DNA of 53,532 bases from NCBI GenBank assembly GCA_900549525.1, contig UWSJ01000001.1:1-53532 (forward strand). Reading direction: 5' to 3'. Below the pieces are notes generated by a model. It did no database searches. It was not told the origin of the DNA and saw only the letters and a list, made by a program, of their open reading frames with translations. This document shows, piece after piece, positions 14,780-23,164 of the stretch. The stretch comes from an uncultured Coriobacteriaceae bacterium (lineage in GTDB: Bacteria; Actinomycetota; Coriobacteriia; Coriobacteriales; Atopobiaceae). Each line of letters starts with the position of its first letter. Position 1 is the stretch's first letter. A program made the translations under genes and the position numbers.

Positions 14780-17432
14780 GGCCGTTGCCGAGGCAAGGCG
14801 CGTCCCGACGCTCGAGGCGGGCGGACTTGCGCGCAAGGTGGTCGACGTCTCCGGCATCCCCGGCGTCGACGAGCTCCCGGTCTGCCTCGTGGTGCTGCTC
14901 GAGAACGTCGTGCGGCGCGCCCCCGACGACAAGACCGCGGCTCGCCTGGCCGAGCGCGTGCTTGAGGCCGGCAAGGCCGGCGCCGCCGGTGACGAGGTCG
15001 AGTTCATGCCCGCGCGCGTGCTGTTCCAGGACTTCACGGGCGTGCCGGTGTTCGTAGACTTCGCGGCCATGCGCGACGCCATGGTCGAGCGCGGGGGAGA
15101 CCCCGAGCGCGTGAACCCGCGCATCCCCTGCACGCTCGTCATCGACCACTCCGTCTGCGCCGACGAGACGGGCAGCGACCGCGCGGCGGCCGACAACCTC
15201 GCCATCGAGGCCTCGCGCAACCGCGAGCGCTTCGCCTTCCTCAAGTGGGCGAGCCACTCGTTCGACAACGTCGAGATCGCCCCGCCCGGACAGGGCATCT
15301 GCCACCAGCTCAACATCGAGCGCTTCTGCCGCGTGGTCACGACCGACGCCCTCTGGGACGGCGCGGGCGAGCTCGCGTGCTTCGACACCGTCGTGGGCAC
15401 CGACTCGCACACGCCCACGGCCAACGGCATCGGGGTGCTCGGGTGGGGCGTCGGCGGCATCGAGGCCGAGGCGGCGGCCCTCGGGCAGCCGATCAGCCTG
15501 CGCGTGCCCGAGGTCGTGGGCCTGCACCTTATGGGCAGGCTTTCGGACGGCGTGTCGGCGATGGACCTCGCCCTCACCATCGCCGAGCGCCTGCGCACCG
15601 AGGGCGTCGTGGGCTGCCTTGTCGAGGCCTACGGCCCCGGCGTCCCCACGCTCTCGGTGACCCAGCGCGCCTGCGTCTCCAACATGACCCCGGAGTACGG
15701 GGCCACCTCGACGCTCTTCCCGGTCGACGGCAACGTCCTCGACTACCTGCGTCTGACCGGCCGTGACGAGGGCGAGGTTTCCTTCGTCGAGGCGTACGCC
15801 CAGAAGCAGGGCGTATTCGGCGGGCACGAGCATGCGCACTACGCCCGTGTCGTCGAGCTTGACCTGTCAGAGGTCGAGCTCTCCCTTGCCGGCCCCTCGC
15901 GTCCGCACAACCGCGTGACGCCGGCGGGGCTCAAGGAGCGCTTCGAGCAGAGCGCCCGCTCTCACGGCGTGGACGACCTCTCGCGCTCCTGGGAGGTCAC
16001 GTGCGCCGACGGGAAGTCCTACCGCATCGGCAACGGTGCCCTTGCCATCGCGGCCATTACGAGCTGCACCACGGCGACCGACCCCGCGATGATGGTCGCC
16101 GCGGGGCTCACGGCGCGCAAAGCGCATGCGGCGGGCCTTACGACGAAGCCCTGGATCAAGCGCATCCTCGCGCCCGGCAGCCACGCCACCTCGCTTCTGC
16201 TGTCCCGCGCCGGGCTCACTGACGACCTGCGCGCCCTTGGCTTCTTCACCTGCGGATTTGGCTGCATGACGTGCATCGGGAACTCGGGTGACATCCTGCC
16301 TGCCCTGAAGCCGGTCGCCTCCGAGGTGGAGCTCACGAGCGTGCTCTCCGGCAACCGTAACTTTGACGGGCGCATCAGCCCCGACGTGGCGCAGAATTAC
16401 CTCTGCCAGCCGGCGCTCGTCGTTGCCTATGCCATCGCGGGCACCATGGACGTCGACCTCGCAACCCAGCCCCTCGGCACGAACGACGAGGGAAAGCCGG
16501 TGTTTCTCGCTGACATCCTTCCCACTGCCGCCGAGATAGACGGCGTGCTCGCTCAGGTGCTCGACCGCGACCTCTTCGTGCAGGGCGCGAAGGGCCTCAT
16601 GGAGGGCGACGCCGCCTGGCGCGCCATCGACGCGGGTTCGTCGGCCACCTTCACGTGGGACGAGGCGTCCACCTACGTGCGGCGCCCGCCCTACTTCGAG
16701 ATCGCCCGCCCCTCGACGCGCGTTGGCGTCTCGGGGGCACGCGCCCTGTGCCTCTTCGACGACTTCGTGACGACCGACCACATCTCTCCCGCGGGCGCCA
16801 TCGCCCCCACGTCTCCCGCCGCTTGCTATCTCGAGGCGCATGGGGTCGGGCCCAAGGACTTCAACACCTACGGCTCGCGTCGCGGCAACCACGAGTGCAT
16901 GGCGCGCGGCACCTTCGCCAACGTGCGTCTCGAGAACAAGCTCGCCGGACGCCCCGGCCCCGTGACTCTCGACCAGGTCACGGGCGAGGTGGCGAGCGTC
17001 TATGACGCGGCCGCCGACTACGAGCGCGCGGGCGTGCCGCTCGTCATCCTGGCGGGCAAGATGTACGGGTCGGGCTCAAGCCGCGACTGGGCGGCGAAGG
17101 GGCCGCTGCTCCTGGGCGTGCAAGCGGTGCTCGCCCAGAGCTTCGAGCGCATCCACCGCTCCAACCTCGTGCAGATGGGCATCCTGCCGCTCGAGTTCCT
17201 CAAGGGTCAGTCGGCCGAGTCGCTCGGGCTAGACGGCACCGAGACCTACGACGTCGAGCCGGTCGACCTTTCGGCCGGCCTGCCAGCCCGTCCCCGCACG
17301 CAGGTGAGCGCGACGCGTGCCGACGGCACGAGCGTGAGCTTCGAGTGCGTCGTTCGCGTCGACACCGCCGGCGAGGGGGCCTTCCTCGCGGCCGGCGGCA
17401 TCCTTCCCTACGTTCTCGGGAGCCTTTCTTGA
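14757..17432 (+). CDS. acnA: Aconitate hydratase (AcnA type)
   Basis: An 891-residue monomeric aconitase that interconverts citrate and isocitrate through a [4Fe-4S] cluster. The evidence is GTDSHT, VLGWGVGGIEAEAA, the cluster cysteines in ITSCTTAT and GFGCMTCIGNSG, GNRNFDGRI, and the C-terminal swivel motif GSGSSRDWAAKG with HRSNLVQMG. The length is normal. Odd: the usual SCTN reads SCTT and the usual GKEYG reads GKMYG, though the cluster cysteines and the catalytic Ser/Arg segment are kept. In a fermenting anaerobe it probably serves glutamate synthesis; that is inference. The ATG at 14757 lies inside the end of the ATPase gene, preceded by GGAGAAGG. A longer frame upstream overlaps the ATPase and is rejected. 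Confidence 0.92.
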   Translation: MNQTRVSEAVAEARRVPTLEAGGLARKVVDVSGIPGVDELPVCLVVLLENVVRRAPDDKTAARLAERVLEAGKAGAAGDEVEFMPARVLFQDFTGVPVFVDFAAMRDAMVERGGDPERVNPRIPCTLVIDHSVCADETGSDRAAADNLAIEASRNRERFAFLKWASHSFDNVEIAPPGQGICHQLNIERFCRVVTTDALWDGAGELACFDTVVGTDSHTPTANGIGVLGWGVGGIEAEAAALGQPISLRVPEVVGLHLMGRLSDGVSAMDLALTIAERLRTEGVVGCLVEAYGPGVPTLSVTQRACVSNMTPEYGATSTLFPVDGNVLDYLRLTGRDEGEVSFVEAYAQKQGVFGGHEHAHYARVVELDLSEVELSLAGPSRPHNRVTPAGLKERFEQSARSHGVDDLSRSWEVTCADGKSYRIGNGALAIAAITSCTTATDPAMMVAAGLTARKAHAAGLTTKPWIKRILAPGSHATSLLLSRAGLTDDLRALGFFTCGFGCMTCIGNSGDILPALKPVASEVELTSVLSGNRNFDGRISPDVAQNYLCQPALVVAYAIAGTMDVDLATQPLGTNDEGKPVFLADILPTAAEIDGVLAQVLDRDLFVQGAKGLMEGDAAWRAIDAGSSATFTWDEASTYVRRPPYFEIARPSTRVGVSGARALCLFDDFVTTDHISPAGAIAPTSPAACYLEAHGVGPKDFNTYGSRRGNHECMARGTFANVRLENKLAGRPGPVTLDQVTGEVASVYDAAADYERAGVPLVILAGKMYGSGSSRDWAAKGPLLLGVQAVLAQSFERIHRSNLVQMGILPLEFLKGQSAESLGLDGTETYDVEPVDLSAGLPARPRTQVSATRADGTSVSFECVVRVDTAGEGAFLAAGGILPYVLGSLS

Positions 17433-18424
17433 TCTGCCCCGTCTGCGGTACCGAGGTCCCCGACGGCCTCGACGTTTGCCCCGCCTGCCACGCCAACCTC
17501 GCCGCCACGCGCGTGATGCCGCGTCTCACGGGCACCTGGTGCCCCTCGTGCGGTGCGCTCGTGCCCACCGGTGCCACGACGTGCCCGAAGTGCGGCATGC
17601 CGGTGGGCGCCCCCTCGCGCGTCCAGGGCAGTCGTGGCCCTGATGACCGCCGCATGGAGGAGCGTATGCTCGAGCGAGAGCGCACCACCTCGCTGCCGCG
17701 CATCGAGAGCGCCATCCCCTCCGAGCCCGACCCGTCCGCCGAGGGCGCCTACGGCAGGGAGCGGCTTCCCCACACGAAGGTCTTCCTCGTGGCCGCCCTC
17801 GCGAGCGTGCTCATCGTGGGCGGAGCGGCCCTCGTCATCACGCATCCCTGGGACCCGAACCTCAACGACGCTAGGGCCGCCACGCCCGCAGACACCTCCC
17901 AGGCGGGATTTCCCGGCACCGTGTCGAGGCTCCAGGGGCAGGACAGCACGGCCGAGACCCTGCCCGAGACCGTGGTCTCCGCCGACGAGGCAACCTACTC
18001 GGCGCTTACCGACGCCTACGGGCAGCTCGAGGGCATCAGGTCACGGGCCGACGACCTCGAGGCCCTTCTCGACGAGAAGGGCACGAGCGGCTCGGCCAAG
18101 GAACGCGCCGACGGGGCGAAGCAGGCCCAGCAACTCTCCTACGACATCAGCAACCTCGTAAGCACCATCGCCAACATCGACGTCCAGACCACGGGCACCT
18201 ACACCGACCAGCGCGACCACGTCGCCACGCTCGCGAGCTGGCTCAGGAACCGCATCGAGGCCATCGACGAGGCGTGGCAGCTCTCCGCCAAGAGCTCAGA
18301 CCCGGAGGCCGACGCGAAGAAGATCTTGAAGCCCATGGCGGGAAACCGTGCCTCCGACGGTGATCAGGCGTACGTGAACCTCTTCGAAAAGAACTACGAG
18401 GCGTGGAAGCCCGAGCAGCGTTAG
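17429..18424 (+). CDS. Double zinc-ribbon single-pass membrane protein, function unknown
   Basis: A 331-residue protein. Two zinc ribbons lie at the N terminus (C3, C6, C17, C20 and C38, C41, C52, C55). A basic and acidic linker follows, then one membrane segment about residues 117-138, then a probably extracytoplasmic helical domain (about 140-331). The start is a TTG at 17429 overlapping the aconitase stop (TTGA), with GGGAG six bases before it. Starting here places the first CxxC at the N terminus, as usual for zinc-ribbon proteins. I do not recognise a specific function. Ribbon-membrane-extracytoplasmic architectures of this kind are common in Gram-positives and often remain uncharacterised. 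Confidence 0.75.
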   Translation: MICPVCGTEVPDGLDVCPACHANLAATRVMPRLTGTWCPSCGALVPTGATTCPKCGMPVGAPSRVQGSRGPDDRRMEERMLERERTTSLPRIESAIPSEPDPSAEGAYGRERLPHTKVFLVAALASVLIVGGAALVITHPWDPNLNDARAATPADTSQAGFPGTVSRLQGQDSTAETLPETVVSADEATYSALTDAYGQLEGIRSRADDLEALLDEKGTSGSAKERADGAKQAQQLSYDISNLVSTIANIDVQTTGTYTDQRDHVATLASWLRNRIEAIDEAWQLSAKSSDPEADAKKILKPMAGNRASDGDQAYVNLFEKNYEAWKPEQR

Positions 18425-18478
18425 CTCCGCGCGGTGCGGGGCGCAGATGCCGAATGTGTGAACGACGGGACGTGCTGC

Positions 18479-18524
18479 TAAGATTATGCGGATACGTCAT
18501 AGGGGTCGGTCGAGCGCCGACCCC
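18479..18524 (+). promoter_or_regulatory. Possible -10 element and 5' UTR hairpin before the cyclophilin gene
   Basis: TAAGAT (18479-18484) resembles a -10 element; no good -35 is seen. A perfect 8-bp stem, GGGGTCGG (18502-18509) with CCGACCCC (18517-18524), lies just upstream of the GGGAGG ribosome site. It has no T tract, so it is more likely an mRNA stabiliser or translational element than a terminator. Confidence 0.45.
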
Positions 18525-18544
18525 CGCACGCCATGGGAGGAACT

Positions 18545-19093
18545 ATGTTCGGACAGCCTGAGCCCCTGTACACGCCCGAGTATGTTTGCACGGGCGACGA
18601 GGTCGCCGTCATCACCACCTCCAAGGGCACGATTCGCGTCAAGCTCGACGCGGTCGGCGCCCCCATCCACGTCGCCAACTTCTGCGAGCTCGCGAGCTCG
18701 GGCTTCTACGACGGCCTCAAGTTCCACCGCTACGTCGAGGGCTTCGTGATCCAGGGCGGCTGCCCCAACACCCGCGACATGACGAGCGCGGAGGTCGCGA
18801 GCGGGCGTCCCGGCCCTGACGGCATGCCCGGCACGGGCGGCCCCGGCTATCGCATCAAGCACGAGTACGACACGAACCCCCGTAACTCCCACGAGGACGG
18901 CGCCCTTGCCATGGCGCGCTCCCAGCACCCCGACTCCGCGGGCTCGCAGTTCTACCTCTGTCTCGGGCCGCAGCACTTCCTCGACCCCAACTACACCGTC
19001 TTCGGTCAGACGGTCGAGGGCAAGGACGTCATTTCCAAGCTTCGCGCCGGCGACGAGATCGTCTCCGTGCGCATCGAGCACGAGTCCCACTAA
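18545..19093 (+). CDS. Cyclophilin-type peptidyl-prolyl cis-trans isomerase
   Basis: A 182-residue cyclophilin that catalyses proline isomerisation during protein folding. Core motifs: KFHRYVEGFVIQGGCP (active-site Arg in FHR and the FVIQGG strand), then ALAMARSQHPDSAGSQFYL and NYTVFGQTVEGKDV. No signal peptide or lipobox is present, so it is expected in the cytoplasm. An ATG at 18533 is also in frame, but the one at 18545 is preceded by GGGAGG. The TPR membrane protein follows after 15 bases. Confidence 0.92.
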   Translation: MFGQPEPLYTPEYVCTGDEVAVITTSKGTIRVKLDAVGAPIHVANFCELASSGFYDGLKFHRYVEGFVIQGGCPNTRDMTSAEVASGRPGPDGMPGTGGPGYRIKHEYDTNPRNSHEDGALAMARSQHPDSAGSQFYLCLGPQHFLDPNYTVFGQTVEGKDVISKLRAGDEIVSVRIEHESH

Positions 19094-19108
19094 CGAAGGG
19101 GAGCTCAG

Positions 19109-20479
19109 GTGAACACGCAAGCCTTTGAGATGGCCAAGGCCGCCTATCAGCGCGGAGACTGGGCGGGGGCCGCTGGTGCCCTCGCGAGCACCAAGGCGCC
19201 CGGCGAGCTTTCCGGCGAGGTCGACCACCTGCTTGGCAACGCCCTCATGAAGCTCGGGCGCTACGCCGAGGCCGCGGCCGCCTATGCCGACGCCCTCGCC
19301 GACGTCTCCTACGGTCACGTGGGGGCCCTCAACTGCAACCGAGGGCGCGCCCTCTCGGCCGTGGGGCGCGCCGACGAGGCGGTGGCGTGCTTCGAGGCGG
19401 CCGCCCAGGACCCCGACTACGCCACGCCCTACAAGGCCTATCTCGCGCTTGGTAACCTCTACACGAGGACGGGCATGATTCGCGAGGCCGGCACCGCCTG
19501 GCGCAACGCCGCCATCGACGAGGCCAACCCCGACCCGAGCGCCGCCCTCGTGAAGCTGGGTGGCTGCTTCATGCGGCTGGGACGCCCCGTCGACGCGGTC
19601 GAGGCCTATCGCACGGCGCTCGACTTCTCCACGGAAGGCGGTCAGGGCTCCATCTACGCGCAGCTCGGACTTGCCTACATGGCTTCCAATCGCGTGGCCG
19701 AGGCCGCGGACGCCTTCACCCAGGCCGTGTCCGACCCGAGCTACCAGCTCACGCCCGAGGAGCAGACGTCGTTCTCAGCCGCCCAGAAGGCCCTCGCGGC
19801 AATCCACGGCGACGGCCCCTCCGAGACCGACCAGCTGCTCGCGCACGCCGGCTACGGCGTCGACGGCCCCGATCCATCCAGCTCCGCCTCCCTCGACCCG
19901 CTCGACCCGATGGGCAAGTCCGGGGAGTTCATCCCCAGCCCCGAGGACACGGGCTTCTTCTCCGTCACGGAGGAGGACCTCATGAACGCCGACAAGCACG
20001 AGCGCAAGATGCGTCGCAAGCACTCGCACCGCGGCCTCAAGGTGCTCGTCGTCATCATCGTCCTGCTTGTGATCCTTGGCGGCGGCGGTGCCTTCGCCTA
20101 CTTCAAGGGCTACGGCTGGCCCACGCAGGAATCCGTCGTCTCTGACATGTTCGCCCAGGCGGCTTCCGGCAACGACATTGCCCCGTACCTCGCCGACGGC
20201 GTCACCTCCGACGTGAGCGCGCAGATCGAGGCCATCATGCCGCTGGGCGCCACGAGCAAGGTGACGGGCGTCGACCGCTCCGTGGCCAGCTCCACCGTCC
20301 TGGTTGAGGCCACGCTTTCAGACGGCGGCACGCAGGACTACACCGTCACCCTGGTCCGCAGCGGACTCGGCTGGAAGGTCACGGGCGTCGAGCTCAGCTT
20401 CTCCTCGCGGGGCGCCTCGACTACCTCCGGCACGCTCGCGACGACCTCCTCCGCCGCTACGCAGGCGGCTACGAACTAG
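19109..20479 (+). CDS. TPR-repeat single-pass membrane protein
   Basis: A 456-residue protein. Residues about 5-215 carry five or six tetratricopeptide-like repeats (for example LGNALMKLGRYAEAAAAY, LGNLYTRTGMIREAGTAW, LGLAYMASNRVAEAADAF). An acidic linker and a basic stretch (about 296-308) precede one membrane segment (309-331). A small extracytoplasmic domain follows (about 335-435) with an alternating strand pattern like NTF2/DUF4878 folds, then a Ser/Thr/Ala tail. The basic stretch before the helix predicts the TPR side is cytoplasmic. The start is a GTG at 19109 with AAGGGGAG upstream. Lying next to the mre operon it may be a scaffold for envelope machinery; that is inference from position only. 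Confidence 0.75.
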   Translation: MNTQAFEMAKAAYQRGDWAGAAGALASTKAPGELSGEVDHLLGNALMKLGRYAEAAAAYADALADVSYGHVGALNCNRGRALSAVGRADEAVACFEAAAQDPDYATPYKAYLALGNLYTRTGMIREAGTAWRNAAIDEANPDPSAALVKLGGCFMRLGRPVDAVEAYRTALDFSTEGGQGSIYAQLGLAYMASNRVAEAADAFTQAVSDPSYQLTPEEQTSFSAAQKALAAIHGDGPSETDQLLAHAGYGVDGPDPSSSASLDPLDPMGKSGEFIPSPEDTGFFSVTEEDLMNADKHERKMRRKHSHRGLKVLVVIIVLLVILGGGGAFAYFKGYGWPTQESVVSDMFAQAASGNDIAPYLADGVTSDVSAQIEAIMPLGATSKVTGVDRSVASSTVLVEATLSDGGTQDYTVTLVRSGLGWKVTGVELSFSSRGASTTSGTLATTSSAATQAATN

Positions 20480-20485
20480 ACCTCG

Positions 20486-20501
20486 TCCGCCTCGAGGCGG
20501 A
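20486..20501. repeat. Perfect palindrome between the TPR gene and mreB
   Basis: TCCGCC-TCGA-GGCGGA is a perfect 16-base palindrome in the 41-base gap before mreB. mreB has only a weak ribosome site (GAAAG), so a hairpin here could influence its translation or mark an operon boundary. There is no T tract. Confidence 0.5.
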
Positions 20502-20520
20502 GACCCGAAAGAATGGTGCC

Positions 20521-21564
20521 ATGTCGTTCTTTGACTCGATATTTGGTGAATACGGCGGTGACCTCGCCATCGATCTGGGCACGGCTAACACGCTCGTGTC
20601 GGTTCGCGGCGAGGGCATCGTCATCAACGAGCCCTCGGTGGTCGCCATCGACCAGAACGAGGAGCGCGTGCTCGCGGTGGGCGCCGACGCCAAGCGCATG
20701 GTCGGCCGCACCCCGGGCTCCATCACCGCCATTCGCCCGCTCAAGGACGGGGTCATCTCGGACTTTGACGTCACCGAGGTGATGCTTCGCTACTTCATCG
20801 AGAAGGCGTCCAAGCGCCGCTACCCGTGGAGCCCGCGCCCGCGCGTCGTCGTCTGTGTGCCCTCCGGCGTCACGAGCGTCGAGAAGCGCGCGGTCTTCGA
20901 GGCCACGATCCAGGCGGGCGCCCGCCAGGCGTTCCTCATCGAGGAGCCCATGGCGGCGGCCATCGGATCCAACCTCCCCATCGAGGACCCGACGGGCTCC
21001 ATGGTCGTCGACATCGGCGGCGGCACCACCGAGGTGGCCGTCATCGCGATGGGCGGCATCGTCGTCTCGCAGTCCATCCGTACGGCCGGCGACGAGTTCG
21101 ACCAGGTCATTCTCGAGCACGTCCGTGACGCCTACAACCTTTCCATCGGCGAGCGGACGGCCGAGGACATCAAGATCAAGGTGGGCTCAGCGGCGCCGCT
21201 CAAGGAGGAGCTCGACGTCGAGGTCAACGGCCGTGACGTCATAAACGGCCTTCCCAAGACCGTGCGCATCGAGAGTGAGGAGATTCGTCGGGCGCTCAAC
21301 GCCCCGCTCGACCAAGTCACCAAGGCCGTCAAGGACACCCTCGACGTGACGCCACCAGACCTTGCGAGCGACCTCATGTACTACGGCATCATGCTCACGG
21401 GTGGTGGTGGCCTGCTGCGCGGGCTCGACCAGCGGCTTCGCGAGGAAACGGGCGTCCCCGTCAACGTGAGCCCCACCGCACTTGAGAACGTCGTGCTCGG
21501 CTGCGCCAAGGTGCTTGACGCCAACGCGCTTTCGGGCGGCTTCGTGCAGAGCTCGGGCAAGTAG
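20521..21564 (+). CDS. mreB: Rod shape-determining actin homolog MreB
   Basis: A 347-residue bacterial actin that organises lateral wall synthesis. It has the phosphate-1 loop AIDLGTANTLV (residues 16-26), CVPSGVTSVEKRAV, the EEPMAAAIG segment, phosphate-2 VVDIGGGTTEVAVI, and the adenosine motif MLTGGGGLLRGLD. The length is normal. It is the first gene of a complete mreB-mreC-mreD-mrdA-rodA operon. The ribosome site is weak (GAAAG, spacing 9). Confidence 0.98.
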   Translation: MSFFDSIFGEYGGDLAIDLGTANTLVSVRGEGIVINEPSVVAIDQNEERVLAVGADAKRMVGRTPGSITAIRPLKDGVISDFDVTEVMLRYFIEKASKRRYPWSPRPRVVVCVPSGVTSVEKRAVFEATIQAGARQAFLIEEPMAAAIGSNLPIEDPTGSMVVDIGGGTTEVAVIAMGGIVVSQSIRTAGDEFDQVILEHVRDAYNLSIGERTAEDIKIKVGSAAPLKEELDVEVNGRDVINGLPKTVRIESEEIRRALNAPLDQVTKAVKDTLDVTPPDLASDLMYYGIMLTGGGGLLRGLDQRLREETGVPVNVSPTALENVVLGCAKVLDANALSGGFVQSSGK

Positions 21565-21573
21565 GCGCGGCGC

Positions 21574-22596
21574 ATGGCGCAACGGTTTTCGGCTCCTCGC
21601 TCCTCCCTTGGGAGAGGGAGCCAGTCCGGCTTACCCAGACAGCTCGTCGTGCTCATCGTCCTCTCGCTTGCGCTAACGGTCGTGGGCGTTCGTGAGGGAG
21701 ACACGGGCCCGCTTCACACCGTCCGCGGGATGTTCCAGACGGTCACGACGCCGGTACGCTACGTGGGTGCCGCTGTGTCGGCACCCATCAGGGGCGTGTC
21801 GAACATCTTTGGCAACCTCACGGCTGACTCCGCGACGCTCTCCGACCTCCAGGCGGAAAACGAGCAGCTCAAGGCCGAGGTGACGCGTCTGACCGAGTAC
21901 GAGGACCAGGCCAACACGCTCTCTGACCTCCTGCAGCTCAGAAGCACCTACAGCCTGAACTCGACGGCGGCCCGCGTGATCGCGCAGTCGACCGACTCCT
22001 GGACGTCGACGATCACCATCGACAAGGGCTCCTCGTCGGGTCTTGCCGTGGGCATGCCGGCCACGAGCTCGACCGGCGTCATCGGCCAGGTGAGCGAGTG
22101 CGGGCCCACGACGGCGACCGTCCGTCTCGTCACAGACGAGAACTCCGGCGTCTCGGCCATGGTTCAGTCGAGCCGTGCGCAGGGCCAGCTCGTGGGCTCG
22201 GCAGATGGCGCCCTGCGCCTTACGCTCGTGAGGGCCGACCAGCAGGTGAACGTCGGTGACACTGTCATCACGAGCGGACTCGGCGGCGTCTACCCGAAGG
22301 GGTTGCCCATCGGGACGGTGAGCAACGTGACGAAGTCGTCGGGCGCGATGTACTACGACATCACGGTGGAGCCGCTTGCAAGTGCCGACACGCTCGAGGA
22401 GGTGCTCGTCATCACGTCGCTCTCGAGCGACCAGCAGGCTTCGGCCGATGACCAGAGCGCCGCCAACGCCCAGGACATGACGGCAAGCTCCGCTACCGCG
22501 GACGCGCAGGCAGGGCGGGCGAGCACGGACGCAAGCGCGTCGGCGGACACGTCGGGGGCCGCTACGGGCTCCTCGGACGGAACCTCGGGAAACTAG
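21574..22596 (+). CDS. mreC: Rod shape-determining protein MreC
   Basis: A 340-residue membrane-anchored MreC. A basic N terminus precedes one membrane segment (about residues 22-40). A coiled coil follows (about 88-112, LSDLQAENEQLKAEVTRL), then the beta-rich domain with VIGQVSECGPTTATVRLVTD and SGLGGVYPKGLPIGTV. The last 55 residues or so are a low-complexity Ser/Ala/Asp/Thr tail not needed for the fold. It links MreB to PBP2 outside the membrane. The ATG at 21574 is nine bases after the mreB stop; the ribosome site is poor, which suggests coupling. Confidence 0.93.
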   Translation: MAQRFSAPRSSLGRGSQSGLPRQLVVLIVLSLALTVVGVREGDTGPLHTVRGMFQTVTTPVRYVGAAVSAPIRGVSNIFGNLTADSATLSDLQAENEQLKAEVTRLTEYEDQANTLSDLLQLRSTYSLNSTAARVIAQSTDSWTSTITIDKGSSSGLAVGMPATSSTGVIGQVSECGPTTATVRLVTDENSGVSAMVQSSRAQGQLVGSADGALRLTLVRADQQVNVGDTVITSGLGGVYPKGLPIGTVSNVTKSSGAMYYDITVEPLASADTLEEVLVITSLSSDQQASADDQSAANAQDMTASSATADAQAGRASTDASASADTSGAATGSSDGTSGN

Positions 22597-22608
22597 GGAG
22601 ATGAGCGC

Positions 22609-23163
22609 ATGATCGTCAACGACTCCAGTAAAAGCAGGCGCTCGTCCATCATCCTTGCCGTCGTGCTTGCCGTGGCGCAGCTTGCGCTCGTGCCCAACGT
22701 TGCCCTCCTCGGGGGGCGGGCGAACCTGGCGCTCGTCCTCGTAGGGTGCGCCTGCCTCGGCGGCAGCGCGTCCAAGGCCCCGCTCGTCGGCTTTGCGGCG
22801 GGATTGTTCTTCGACCTCGCGGGCTCCGGCCCCATCGGGCTCATGGCGCTCCTGCTCACCGTCTGCGGCTACCTGTTCGCCTCGGCCGACCGGAGCCGCG
22901 TGGCCGATGACCTCGGGGGATCGGTCGCGCTCTTCGTTCCGGCAGCCTTCGTCGTCGAGCTCGTCTATGCGGTCGTGCTGCTTGCGACCGGCCTGAGCTC
23001 CTCCTTCGTCGACGCGGTCTTTCTCCGCGCCATCCCGGGCGTCGTGCTCGACTGCGCCTCGTTCGCAATCGTCGGGCTCGCGCTCTCGCGCTTCCAGGGT
23101 CAGGGCTCGGGCATGGGCGGCGGTAGGCGCGGGGGCTCGCATCTCAGCATGAAGGGGCTCTAG
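22609..23163 (+). CDS. mreD: Rod shape-determining protein MreD
   Basis: A 184-residue hydrophobic protein with about five membrane segments and the MreD-like GFAAGLFFDLAGSGPIGLMAL motif. It is the integral-membrane member of the elongasome. GGGAG lies eight bases before the ATG at 22609. The C terminus is a short Gly/Arg-rich cytoplasmic tail. The identification rests on this motif, the hydrophobicity profile and its place between mreC and the PBP2 gene. Confidence 0.9.
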   Translation: MIVNDSSKSRRSSIILAVVLAVAQLALVPNVALLGGRANLALVLVGCACLGGSASKAPLVGFAAGLFFDLAGSGPIGLMALLLTVCGYLFASADRSRVADDLGGSVALFVPAAFVVELVYAVVLLATGLSSSFVDAVFLRAIPGVVLDCASFAIVGLALSRFQGQGSGMGGGRRGGSHLSMKGL

Positions 23164-23164
23164 C

